Assembly: GCA_947568835.1 (NCBI GenBank)
Contig: OX387610.1
Location: 8,829,501-8,893,500 of the forward strand
Reading direction: 5' to 3'
DNA length: 64,000 nt
From: Protonemura montana
Lineage: Eukaryota; Arthropoda; Insecta; Plecoptera; Nemouridae
Part shown: positions 35,914 through 46,738 of the stretch, in pieces
Layout: each line of letters opens with the position of its first letter
How positions within the stretch are numbered: the first letter of the stretch is position 1
Notes under the pieces: model-generated
Told to the model about the DNA's origin: nothing
Databases searched by the model: none
Seen by the model: the letters and a program-made list of their open reading frames with translations, nothing else
Program-made: the position numbers and the translations under genes

Positions 35914-38340
35914 AATAATTCCAATTTATGTTTTGTATTTGTATTTATAAATTATCAGATTTAAACAATCGTACACGTGTCTAAATCGTACAGCATCCCC
36001 ATCGACCAATCATCCAGGTATGTACCTATGATTCATACTCGTTACATTGTGAAACGAAGCCATATGGCACCGCCAACCAGCCAAGAATTCGAAGGTGACT
36101 TGAAAAATAATTAATCAACTCTGTCGCCGCGACTTAATTAATTCGGAAATATCAACAAGGCATTCTTGTCGATAGCGTAGGGCGTTGGAGGATCATTCAA
36201 AACAATGCTCTGGACCACCACGCATGGCACAGCCGGATTTGAGACTCGAACCTATCTTTATTTATGACTTTATTGCACCCACAGGCTACTTCAGCTACTA
36301 TTTGTATATTTTGTTTAATCATCTATTATGATCGACTATTTGTTTACAAACAAGTGTAGAAAAATAAAAATAAAGGCACATATTTATAAAGGTATTATAA
36401 ATAAGCTTCCATTTAATTTGTTATCCGACTGCACTTTTTTTCCTTTTCCAACTCCTTACATCTTAACTATTTTTGAATTCTAAAAATATTGTTCACAAAG
36501 AGATTTTGATGCTTCAACCATTTTTACATGTAGGTACATTATTTGAGCCTAGTTTGGATTGTTTTTTCCGTCTGACCCCCCACCCCGTACTGGCTCAAAA
36601 GATTCATAATATCGCATATTATGGAATAAGAAAATCATAGTAGGAAAATACTTAAATTGTAAAACAAAACGGTAAACTGTTTTAAGAAAGGTCTGAAAAT
36701 ATTATTTGTTCAACTAATCGAGATGAAAGCACACCTTATTCCAAGTTACCAATTCGCAATACCATTTTGCCTCGTCCAGATGATATAAGAAAAGACAAAG
36801 GCGTTGATCATAAGAGAGAGAAATACTTTCTGTCGCTAAAATAAAATAGTAAAGGTTGATTAAAACCCAAAATACACAACTTATAACTCGGATTTTAACC
36901 TGAGAGATAAATTATCACGAAAATTGCAGTCTATTTGTTCACAACAATTACATTCCTGTACCAAACAAAATGCTACCAACATCAGGAAGACAAACAATTC
37001 ATCGATTGTGTAACAATCGGACAACCTACCTCACTTCGAATAGACCGATATAAATATGGCTACGCGACAAAACCGATTACCGTTACCTCAATATCATTAA
37101 CATGTATACCGAATCAAATAGCCACGCCTGGCTCTCCGCACACGTCCTTGGCTCTTCGATCTATATCAAAGAGACTTGTCGAGATCAATAGCAAGGCTGT
37201 GAAGCTTCGGTGTGCTCTGGTTTCCACAGGGTTGTCCATATTTGTGTGCTTGTACTTGTTTTATAGGATGTGATGCAATTAATTTTTTTATTGCTGCGTT
37301 GGTTTTTGGTGGGTATTTGCATAAAATCAATGACCTGATGGATTTAAGGATCTATAAGATGTCAGCGTTCGACTAGGAATTCACTTTTTAAACCAAAGAA
37401 ATTACTTTGTATGTGTAAATGCATTTGTTCTTAATCTTACAATTTTATCGCCAAGTGCGCTATAGAAAAGCGCCTCGAATAATGTCCAAAAATCTCCAAC
37501 TAAGAGAAATCAAATCCCATCAGTCAAACATCTTTCAAATAAATATAAATCTTAAGGTTTTTCAACGGAATCGCAAACTGTTACCAGTTGGTTCCATAAA
37601 ATGCACGTTGAGGGTTTAAAGATCCGAATTTTAAACAGAAATTGAGACGACCAAATCTTCGAAAAGTCTGCGCATTTTAGCCTCACGACAACAAATCCCA
37701 CCAGAGACATTTACGACACCCAAAACTCAAAGCAAATTCAGAAGAAAAGTCATCTGGCACGCCACAAGGCCCATGTGACCCAAATATTACCGAAATCTTC
37801 TGAAATCTTCCCAAAATTCATAATATCCTTCAAAATTAAGCTAAAGAAAAAAAACAGCCGTTCCTCCTGACCTACATACTAACCATTTCAATTAGTACTT
37901 CAATGTATTTTCATTTTTTTCCTTTATATAAAGCTACCAAATCAACATTTTGTTAACAAAATAACTGTAAGGTCCACGGACACAGTCAATCAAATACTTC
38001 TAACTACATTTTAACCTACAGTTACCCATTTAACTCGGAATTGTAAAACTAGCCTGCAGCACTTATTATACCCTAAAAAGCCCACAAAGACACAATCTCA
38101 ACGACATCTCTTCTGCCAACCAACTCAACAATACAGACAAAGTTGCCCTATCCCTGCCCAACGTCTCCTACACCTCCGACTCACATTCGATCCACTCACT
38201 AAGGTCACCACATATAAAATCGTTTCGCACCTACGACGCATTTTTCCGCTACCAGGCGACCTTTTTGCCGCCGTCTTGGCTCCGTGGTCTTGCATGTCTT
38301 AACCGTGTGGGGGGGAAAGATGCCCCCCACGAGACGGGAA
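35914..38340. other. Non-coding DNA upstream of the cuticle gene
   Basis: No exon recognised. A B-box-like GGTTCGAGTCTC (minus strand, 36243-36254) has no matching A box. The frame at 36935-37273 lacks any domain. Confidence 0.4.
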
Positions 38341-38356
38341 CGCGTCGCGAAAGGGG

Positions 38357-38390
38357 TATAAAAGGTGGCGGCCGTCGACGTGAAGACACA
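38357..38390 (+). promoter_or_regulatory. TATA promoter of the cuticular protein gene
   Basis: GGGGTATAAAAGG, with TATAAAA at 38357-38363, is a strong TATA box in a GC-rich setting. Transcription would start about 31 bases on, at the CA dinucleotides around 38388-38390, leaving a leader of about 65 nt before the ATG at 38454. TATA promoters with short leaders are common for cuticular protein genes. Confidence 0.8.
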
Positions 38391-38453
38391 CTTCGTCGTC
38401 GCTGGCTTCTGGTGCTTGAACTGCAGATCAAGAGACCTACCAACGAAACGAAC

Positions 38454-41400
38454 ATGAAGACTTTTGTGAGTTGATTTCCGATATCCGGTGTCTTTGCAGT
38501 AAGATTTCAATCACCAACGCTTATATTGTCGTGCTACGATTACTAGGATTTTATTGGATCGTAATTTCATGGCAAATCAATTTTTTTCCCGAGAGAATAA
38601 CCGCTGGGGTGTGATTCTGTAAGTTTTTTTCTAGTTACATAAAATGAGATGAGATAGCCAATTGTTTCCAATGATAACAATGGAACAAATGAAGGTTAAC
38701 TCATCTCTTTTCACTTCAAACCACTGGAAAAAAAACAGAATCGCTCTCCTGTGAAGACATTGTTGTCGTTTTCTTTCACGTCCAAACATTTGTATATCTA
38801 CGGCAAAGTTAGGTGTCCTTCTTTGATATTCCTTGATATGGCAAGGAAGTTTTGCGTAGGTCTAATCGAAGATTTCTAGCACAAGAACACCATTAACATT
38901 TCAATTCCTGGAACTTCTATTCCCCAAAATTCACTTCCAAATGTAACAGAGAAAGTCCTCTTGGGATTTTATTTTACCCTAAGAAAAGCAGAAGACATGG
39001 ACGATCCCGAAGCCTTGGAAACGAAAAACAGAGTGTCGACTTCGAGGACTCATTTCCACACTTTCTAGTCACAAAAATTTATGACATTACTAATTTTTCC
39101 GTTTTTCTCATAGGTGGTCCTATCAGCCGTGCTCGCCTGTGCCTTTGGTCAGGTCTTCTACGGCGGCTATCCCGGTCTGGGCTACTCGTCCTATCCATAC
39201 TCGGCCTACCCCTATTCGCCCTATCTGCGCGCCGCCCTCCCCGTGCCAATCGCCGCACCGGCGCCCATCATCTCCGTGCCCACTTCGTCGCAGTACCATG
39301 CACAGGACGAGCTCGGACAGTTCACGTTCGGACACTCTGGTGACAACCAGGTAACTAGGATTTCATTGGTTGACTTATTGTGTTTAACGACGCACTGTTA
39401 TGACAACGGTCTCTGTGGCACTCAAATGACGTCGGTGAACGAGTGGTTGATTATGAGGATTACGATTAAACTAACCTAGCCTGGAAGGGAGGAGGAGAAA
39501 ACCGATTCCGGCGCTTAGCCTACTCCTGTCGAAGAGCACCAAGAGGACCACCGACTTAACGTCCTTTCCAAAAGACGGTACAGTTTCATTTCGTTATTTC
39601 TCGCAGATTACTCGCATTTGTGACTGGTTTACGTTCAACTTATCTTTTTAAATGCTAAACTCAGCGATTGATACATAAGTATCGATATTTTGAGTCGTTA
39701 TTATTTAATTTTAGAGCTTTGTAAAAAAAAATCACGCACCATCGGGTGGCACCTACCATTACCACGTGCTGCCGACTCGTTAGCTGAGCAGGACGTTAAC
39801 ATTAGCGTTGGGATTCTGACGGAACGTACCCAAATTCGGTAATACATTTCGGTGACTACTTCGGTGATAACCAGGTCTAGAGCTTGACTTTTGATTGTTT
39901 GTAGTCGGCCACATCCGATGGCAAACTGACATTAGAAGTCTTACAAAACGTTCCTTTCCAGGCCCGCGTCGAGTCCAAGTCTTTCGACGGCACCGTGAGC
40001 GGCGCTTACAGCTACGTGGACCCCACCGGCAAGGTGGTCAGCGTCAACTACCTCGCCGACGACAACGGCTTCCGCGTTATTGGAGCTAACAACCTGCCCG
40101 AGGCACCGGTCGCCCCCGTCGTGCCCGCCCTGGAGGGACCCAAGCCCGTCGAGGATACCCCCGAGGTACAATTGAGGGCCCTTCATCGCCTCTTTTTTGG
40201 GTATTTCAGGACGCTCAGATGTGGAGGCAGAGTGTTTGTCACGACGAAACACTTTGTCAGAACACAATTTTTGGTCGCATTTGGACGACTTTTAAGGTAG
40301 AAGGGGTTTCATGATAAAATTGCAAAGGACAAAAAAATCAGGAACTAACGGTTCCTAAAACCTTTAACCACTGAAATTTAAGATTTCCCTTGAAAAACAT
40401 TTTGGCGACATACTCGTTTACTCCCAAACGACACAGCGCTTAAATTTCACGGCAGTCAAGATGATATTAAACCAAAAGCAATAACCACTCTGGCTCAAAG
40501 AATTCTTACATTTTTTTGGAAGGTGTAATTTCCACCCTTCTTTTCGTGACTCTTACCTTGAAACACGGCGACAGCGACACGACCTTCACGACACACGGAA
40601 CACGTCACACGACACACGGAACACGTCACACGACACACGACACACGACACTGTACACGACACTTCTTCACTACACGGCGCTGCACTCGAATCACCAAACT
40701 CTGCAACAAAAAGAACAAGACTTTGTTAAAAAGATCTCCAACATTGTACTATAACCAAGTTTGAATGGAGAGAAAAACCCTAAATTAGCACATTTCGATG
40801 TGCCTTTTGGTTGCTTTAAGTATATATTTTAAAGAGAAACGACTTTGGAACGTATTTTAAATTATCATCCGAGACCTGAAATTGGGTAGAGACATGTCGA
40901 TGACAAATCCGCGAAAACTCTGGCAGAAAATCTTTAAAAATTTTGAAATTCGTACAGTATTTTCAGGATAAGAACCGCCAAACAAACAGCCTTCCAACAA
41001 TATTCACCCATAACAACTACAAGAAGGCTCTGAGTGAGCAATTTTTAATAACGGTTTACAATCCTGAACAATCTACATCAAATCCTAACATCAACTTCGT
41101 TCCCTAGGTTGTCGCCGCCAAGGCCGACTTCCAGAAACTGTTCGCCGAGGCCAAGGCTGCCGCCGAAGCCACTCCCGAAGAGGCTGTTGTGTCCCGTCGT
41201 CGCCGAGGAGCCGTCTTCGTCAACCCTTGGATCGGACACGCTCTCGCCCCCGCCCTCGTGCCCGCCGTTGCGAAGACCACCCTCAAGTACCACCAGTTCG
41301 AGAACGTCGAGGCTGCAGTGCCCGCCGGTCAGTCTTTACCTTCTTAAGATTAAGAGATCTCTCTTTGTTTCTACTATTTGTTGACTTTAAAAATTGACGC

Positions 41401-42064
41401 GCTGCAAGATGCAGTCCAGAGTTGCTTCTAATGGCGTCGTTGATTGAGTAGGGGGATGATGACGAACCTAGGTTAGCTTAATAGGTGACACCCGGTGCCG
41501 GCACGTAGTACATTTCTGTCAAAAAGGGCCTTACTGACCAAATAACAGGATTACTCCACACACCTATGCTTTCGAGAAGTTAGTAAGCCGAGTTAAGTGT
41601 GTACTAATATTTATTCCCTAGCCTCTGTCCCAAACTGAACTGGTTATGTGTATGATGGTCGTTCATCCAATATCTGACCCAGCGAAGTATTGCTTAACTT
41701 CAGTTGTCTCACGAGAACCTGTGTTTTCGACAGGGCAGCCGCCTTTTTATAAATTTCCCCTCATGTACCACAGAAAAGAATTCTTAAATTCAGCGTCCAT
41801 TGGTACCACACCATTCTTTTCTCTAAGATACCACCCCATAACCATCAACTTTTAAATTGTTTTCCCGGTTTTTCTAACGTCCTTGTATTTATTCCAGACA
41901 CCCAGAAAATCGAACTGAAGGAGAAGGAGACCGAAGTACTGACGCCTACCCTGAAGGCTGTCCACGTGCCCATCGCCGCACCCCTCGCTTACCACGCCAT
42001 CCCCTCGGCTATCCAGTACTCTGTACCCCACTACTACGGCAACCACCAGCTGATCCACCTGTAA
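38454..42064 (+). CDS. R&R-type cuticular protein (CPR family), five exons, 279 aa
   Basis: Structural protein that binds chitin in the exoskeleton. Exons: 38454-38465, 39114-39350, 39962-40165, 41108-41327, 41898-42064. All introns are GT-AG (648, 611, 942 and 570 bp); phases are 0, 0, 0, 1, and the joined frame is open to TAA at 42062. Residues 1-16 form a signal peptide (MKTFVVLSAVLACAFG), split after codon 4 as is typical of cuticle genes. Residues 18-64 are Tyr/Gly/Pro/Ala-rich. The chitin-binding R&R region is about 65-132, with YHAQDELGQFTFGHSGDNQ, GAYSYVDPTGKVVSVNYLAD (97-116) and GFRVIG. The C-terminal part (152-279) has an Ala/Glu-rich helix-like stretch, RRRR at 181-184, and a His/Pro/Tyr-rich end. 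Introns 2 and 4 carry antisense 5S-SINE copies. No canonical AATAAA is seen within about 700 bp after the stop. The family call is firm; the subfamily, near 'cuticle protein 6/7'-type proteins, is from memory. Confidence 0.95.
39371..39582 (-). mobile_element. 5S-rRNA-derived SINE fragment in cuticle intron 2
   Basis: TTATTGTGTTTAACGACGCA starts the reverse tail. The body continues to CCAAAAGACGGTACAG and then stops abruptly where the 200-bp unclassified repeat begins. The 5S head is absent. Confidence 0.85.
39588..39835 (+). repeat. Unclassified ~200-bp repeat in cuticle intron 2
   Basis: TTTCGTTATTTCTCGCAGAT, GACTGGTTTACGTTCAACTT, CACCATCGGGTGGCACCTAC and TTAACATTAGCGTTGGGATT are in family order. 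It directly abuts the SINE fragment. Confidence 0.85.
40589..40651. repeat. Short 21-bp tandem repeat in cuticle intron 3
   Basis: Two clear copies and one variant of ACGACACACGGAACACGTCA (plus C), followed by CACGACAC-type simple repeats. Confidence 0.8.
41383..41736 (-). mobile_element. 5S-rRNA-derived SINE in cuticle intron 4
   Basis: Degraded tail, body with CGGTGCCGGCACGTAGTACA, and a reverse 5S head (GTATGATGGTCGTTCATCCA, TTGCTTAACTTCAGTTGTCT, CACGAGAACCTGTG). Confidence 0.85.
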
Positions 42065-44355
42065 ACGTTGACCACATCGCTCTAAACGTTGGTCCCATTG
42101 TCAAGGCAACCACGTCTTCACGTTTTTGCTTTCTGCTATGTTGCTTCAAAGATGGTAAAGATGTATTTTCAGTGTGTGAGATCTGTAGAGAATGGACCTT
42201 GGCGTGTGGGACCCAACATATTAGGTGAAAATTCTGCGGGCTAGGAACGGGGTAGGATTTTGTGACTTAGGTATAGTCTGGATACTGGCTTCTTTTTGTA
42301 CTTGTACTTTTTATCATTTAAAAAATTGCCTTGAAATTACTTGAGCAATTGTTTGGTTGTTTTACATCTCAAACGTAGCTTTCAGAGCTCATATGAGCTA
42401 GAAATCGATTGTGAAGGTAAATTCGACAATTAAGATAAGTCAATAATATGTTGATGCTTTGGACTAGCTTCAAATACTTAAGTTAAGCCGATTTATTGAG
42501 ATTATACAATACTGTTGTGGATTGCTATCCCTGTGGTCTGCTATGCTTTCTTCAAGACTAGGCGAAGAAACCTTGATTTTCTTCTCACCCTGTTGCTAAG
42601 AAGGTGTGTGGACTCAAATTCCTGTCAAGACCTACCGCTATTTCTTGAAACAATGCACATGGTAACCTCGAACAAACCAATGTCTTATTCTTCATCTAGA
42701 AAACTTACTGACTTAAAAATTCCTTTCGTATCTGCAGTGATGTAACGCGAAACAAGAGAAGGGGCAATAAGATTTAATTGCTCCCAGTTTGTCATCTGGG
42801 GCCTTTGGGTTCGAAGAAAGTGTATCCCCCATAAATTTGGGCGTAAAGTTGTTATTACCAAGGTAACAATCCCTGAAAATCTGGAAACATCTCCTGCGAT
42901 TGGTAAAGATTATTTTTAAACTCAGGGGGGAGCTTAAACTCTGTTTTGTCGATCAAGGCCCCAGATGGTTTATAAGTTATAAAAATAACTGGGCTATTTT
43001 GTTTTAATTTGTGTCTGATTCCTGTAGTTGACAAAAGGATTTTTTGATTCGTAAAATAAAAAAATATATGTATATATGAATATTATAACTGCCGTGTTCT
43101 GTTTGCAACCAACTAATGTGTGTGTGATATTCTTCGTAAAGCGGCCATTACCCGACTGAAAAACTGATGCTGACCCACGATCTTGACTTACGGTTATGGA
43201 TTTTTGGTATGTAGGCTTTGAAATTAAATATGACACTTTCATATAGTCAATCCAAATTTATCACGCTTTGCTCTTTTTTGTTTGTAATCTCAGAGTTTTT
43301 TTTTTTAAGTTAGAGCAATATGATATTTTATGTGCAAGACAGTTTAAAAACTGGCGATCTTTTTCTGAGCTTGTTTCAACGTTGATTTCTGCATAATATA
43401 TTATATGAAAATAAAACGACGTGTTGCTCAGATTTTAAGCATTTTTTCCTCCTGATGAAAAGACACCCTAAAGCTGAAAAAATGTCTTCAATTTTTACTG
43501 CCTACTTTTCCCTCCAGCAATATTTACTATTATATTTTTCTTTTTGCTTCGATATTACGCTGACAATTGAAGTAAAATCTAAATTTTTCTACTCAACCAA
43601 ATAGTTTCACAAATCACGTTATAATCTGAAGTTTTCAAGTTTTCAAGTATATTTTTCCAACGATTAATCTTTACCTTTGAATTAATTAACTAACAGGTTG
43701 ATAGGCACGTGAAATCTTTCTCCTTTGGCAACCAAACACAACCGATAAACAGTAATAACTATAACTACCCAACTTTTCAACACGTGCATTTCATGCAAAT
43801 ATAATTTAATTTAGAAAATCGTGTTAAATTTCCATTTTTCACACTTCACTCCCAAATACAAACAAGTCAAACACTCAATTTACATCCCTAACTCCACAAT
43901 CTACAATCTTAAGACTGTATCTCTCCAAAATCATGATCAAACTGTCACAAAATAACAGTACAATTTTCAAAACCATGCTTACAACCGCTATCTATCGTTT
44001 ACTCTCTCAGTTGGCAGCATTGGAATACAGACTCATGCGCGCTGTGACCTCTTCGAGAAGATAAGCAATCAAATCTGCAATGAAAGCCTGACAAACATTA
44101 GTCACATCAGTCTAGTCTCGCTCCCTGTCGACTACAGGTAGACTCGTCAACCGTCCGGCTCTAGCGATTTAAATTACTGGAAAACTTCGTGAAGTTATCG
44201 ATACGACGCTGTAGCGAATAACACTCATCAGTAAGTTAAAATTTTTGAGTGCATTTTGAAGTTAAATTGCTTTATTCCTATCATCAGAACAAACAAAAAT
44301 CTTTGTACTACTGCCAAAGTGCTTGTACGGTCAATGCCAGTGCCACTGTATTCTT
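42065..44355. other. 3' flank and intergenic DNA
   Basis: The first few hundred bases are probably cuticle 3' UTR. The rest is AT-rich with no exon recognised. Confidence 0.45.
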
Positions 44356-44363
44356 GGGTTTAT

Positions 44364-44640
44364 AGGTTAAGTCAGATTGCCAGTGCTAACGTTACACTTT
44401 CTGCTGAGCAAACGAGGCTGCAACGTGTGGTAACGGAATGTGCCACTCGATAGCGCTTGCGTTCGTCCTTTTTAAAACACATGTTCAAGTAAATAATTAC
44501 AATTCACAATGTCAATACATGGATACCAATCGCTGTGGTTAACATAAATGAAGATTAATTGAGCGTAAACCGGTCTTAAATGCGAGTTATGTGAGAGGTT
44601 TAACAAAATGAAATTTCTTTACATTTGTAACGAAGATAGC
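44364..44640 (-). repeat. Unclassified ~200-bp repeat, reverse copy
   Basis: Reverse words CAGTGCTAACGTTACACTTT, CTGCTGAGCAAACGAGGCTG, TAACATAAATGAAGATTAAT and GAGCGTAAACCGGTCTTAAA are in the order expected for a minus-strand copy. Confidence 0.8.
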
Positions 44641-45056
44641 TCATGGCTTATTAGCGTCCTCCAATTTTCTTCGTAAATTAGTCATTATGGCGGCCATTTT
44701 ATCGCGAAGACAGTTTAAAATTAGCTTTGTGAGTATCTATGACTGTGAATTAATCTTATCGACTTCTATGCTGATAATTTTAATACTCTAGAAAGCCCCA
44801 AGCAAAACAGGGGTAAAAGTTGCTACTTATGGATAATGAGCCAAAGAACCATCATTTTGGGAATGGGTAAATATAGACGACCAGGATAAAAAGTGACACG
44901 ATTAATAAAATGTCGGGCATATTTCATACTTTCGCCTTTGGATTCGAAATCTCTAAATCTCTTATTGGCAAAGCGCTGAATTCCTGCCATTTTTATTGAT
45001 GGTTCTTATACTGAAAACAATTTCCGCAAGCTACAAGTAGGACGGTTTCTTGTGCT

Positions 45057-45236
45057 TAATGGATCAGGTATTGGATAGGCGACCACATACACATTTCAGT
45101 TATAATCATATAAAGTATCCCAGAGAGAGATTTTTCTTCTCAAACTCTCGACAACATGGATTCGCGAATTATACCCGTTGTTCTAGTGGAGTGAACCCGG
45201 CTAGGCGCCAGATCTCCCCGTTCTCCCCTTCTAGGC
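45057..45236 (+). mobile_element. Decayed 5S-rRNA-derived SINE forming the SIAH-like gene's upstream region
   Basis: GGATCAGGTATTGGATAGGC, GACCACATACACATTTCAGT, then AGAGAGAGATT, CTCTCGACAACATGGATTCG, and CCCCTTCTAGGCTA align in order with sense 5S-SINE copies such as 59673-60100. The 5' half of the 5S head and the 3' tail are missing. The relic ends where the TATA box begins. Confidence 0.8.
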
Positions 45237-45245
45237 TATATAAAA
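45237..45245 (+). promoter_or_regulatory. TATA box of the SIAH-like gene at a SINE boundary
   Basis: TATATAAAA follows the SINE body end CTTCTAGGC. Intact SINEs read CTTCTAGGCTAGGTTAGGTT here, so the box arose by mutation of, or junction with, the SINE. It lies 56 bp before the ATG at 45293, leaving room for a leader of roughly 25 nt. The role is inferred from position and motif. Confidence 0.55.
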
Positions 45246-45292
45246 CAATTTTAATTTCCAGAAGTTCACGCGACACCCACACTCTCATCAAA

Positions 45293-46060
45293 ATGACCAG
45301 CCGCACGTCACACTCAGGGGCAGTCAGCGACGACCTCATGCAGCAACTCGAATGTCCAATCTGTTTCGAATACTGCGTACCCCCTATCTACATGTGCAAG
45401 AACGGTCACAACGTGTGCTCAACGTGTCGCGCAAACCTGAACCAGTGCGGCATCTGTCGGGAACCTGGTCAACCATCGATTCGCAACATACCCGTCGAGG
45501 GAATCAGCAGCCTGCTAGTCAAAGTCAAGTGCAAATACTCTCAAAACGGCTGTCAAGCGTTGTTCAACGTCAAAGATCTTCAAGCGCACTTGCCAAAATG
45601 CAAGTACACCTACGAGTGCCGTTTCGATTGTCCTTGGAAGGGCAAAGTATCCGATTTAGAGATGCACGCAGACAGCACACATTCAGCCTTCTTTTGGGAG
45701 TGTCCTCACGACACCGCCATTCGTCTACACTTGATCCGCACGCATTATTGTTACTGTATGACTTTGTTTGCGGTCGGAGGCTGCTTGTTTTGGTACACGC
45801 ACGAGTTCGACGTGGTGAACAGTATGTTTTCTGTGAGTGTAGTTCAGGCAAAGCTGGATAGGGTACGCGGGGTCGACTTTTCGTTTGTCATCGAATTCGA
45901 GTCGAAGAACGGAAAAGACAAATGTAGGATCGAGTCCGCGATTTCTGGGGACGGATCTTCGGGTGATATGACCCATGTGTCTCTGACAAACATGGTTCAG
46001 TCTTACAAGACTGACAAACTTATTCCGTTTAGGTTCAAATTTAATTTTGATGATAAATAA
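45293..46060 (+). CDS. SIAH/seven-in-absentia-like RING E3 ubiquitin ligase, intronless, 255 aa
   Basis: Probable E3 ligase that pairs an E2 enzyme with a substrate for ubiquitination. RING finger: C21, C24, C35, H39 (CKNGH-type spacing instead of CxH), C42, C45, C52, C55, in the family pattern CPICFEYCVPPIYMCKNGHN. A SIAH-type zinc finger follows (C80, C87, H99, C103, then C109, C113 and CPWKG with H/H near 124-129). The C-terminal substrate-binding SINA region is divergent. Canonical SIAH proteins are about 280-310 aa, so this one is short. The open frame extends 81 codons upstream to 45050, but that part is SINE sequence and upstream of the TATA box. I therefore start at 45293 (ATCAAAATGACC, good context). 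A candidate AATAAA is at 46432-46437. Lack of introns suits a retrocopy or an expanded insect SIAH-like family; it is not clearly the orthologue of Drosophila sina. Confidence 0.88.
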   Translation: MTSRTSHSGAVSDDLMQQLECPICFEYCVPPIYMCKNGHNVCSTCRANLNQCGICREPGQPSIRNIPVEGISSLLVKVKCKYSQNGCQALFNVKDLQAHLPKCKYTYECRFDCPWKGKVSDLEMHADSTHSAFFWECPHDTAIRLHLIRTHYCYCMTLFAVGGCLFWYTHEFDVVNSMFSVSVVQAKLDRVRGVDFSFVIEFESKNGKDKCRIESAISGDGSSGDMTHVSLTNMVQSYKTDKLIPFRFKFNFDDK

Positions 46061-46292
46061 TATATCCGGCAAGAAACCGATTTGTTATTGTTAAATATCT
46101 GTAAGAGAAGGTGTCATTTTGAAGCCTTCAAGATCAATTTTTCCCACAAGAGTGAGTGGAAACGAATTCATAATTCATTTGATAGTATTCGGTATGTAGT
46201 TAAAAGAATTTGTTGTATTCTAACTCGCTTCAGTATGAACTTGGTCAAACTCAAATACATTGGGTTTTAATGTTTTCGGATGGAAATTAGTC

Positions 46293-46315
46293 GGGTCTTT
46301 GTTCGATTCATGTTT
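46293..46315. repeat. 23-bp exact dispersed word
   Basis: GGGTCTTTGTTCGATTCATG plus TTT also occurs at 21322-21344. It is probably the edge of an unrecognised repeat. Confidence 0.5.
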
Positions 46316-46467
46316 GTGTAATTAAGTGGTAACATTACAACCGGTATCGACCCAATCATATACGCTGAGTAGCCAACTCACGTACCTCTTCCCATCAAGT
46401 AAACACCAGAAATATAACTACAGTACAATGGAATAAATTCTACAACAAAATTTAGTCCTAAAATTCG

Positions 46468-46738
46468 CTCGCCTTGCTTATTATCAACCTCTAGACAGCA
46501 TGAATTTGTGAAGATATCCTGTTTTTCGAGTTGGACCGTCAAGGGACTTTAAATCGGTGGTTCCCTTGACTCTCTATGACAGAAGTAAGCTTCTTCCCGA
46601 CACTAGGTTTCCCTTCACACCTTCTGGGCTAGGTAAGCTTCATCACGCATTTATTTACCAACACTATCAGACACAAATGCCACAGAGCCCGTACTGAAAA
46701 CAGTACGTCGTTAAACAAATAAATCATTTCAATTAACG
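46468..46738 (+). mobile_element. 5S-rRNA-derived SINE, head-less sense copy
   Basis: Starts in the body (TCGCTCGCCTTGCTTATTAT, CAACCTCTAGACAGCATGAA) and runs to a tail, ACAGTACGTCGTTAAACAAA. There is no 5S portion. Confidence 0.8.

Noticed and set aside
36230..36260. tRNA-like B box on the minus strand
   Set aside because: No A box at the expected distance upstream and no cloverleaf.
39139..39354. Other frames over cuticle exons (both strands)
   Set aside because: Shadows of the real exons; only the spliced frame restores the signal peptide and R&R motif.
40516..40764. 82-codon Thr/His/Arg-rich frame
   Set aside because: Reads the 21-bp tandem repeat in cuticle intron 3.
45352..45861. 169-codon plus-strand frame and minus-strand frames over the SIAH-like gene
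   Set aside because: Shadows in other frames; the RING and zinc-finger residues are only in the frame starting at 45293.
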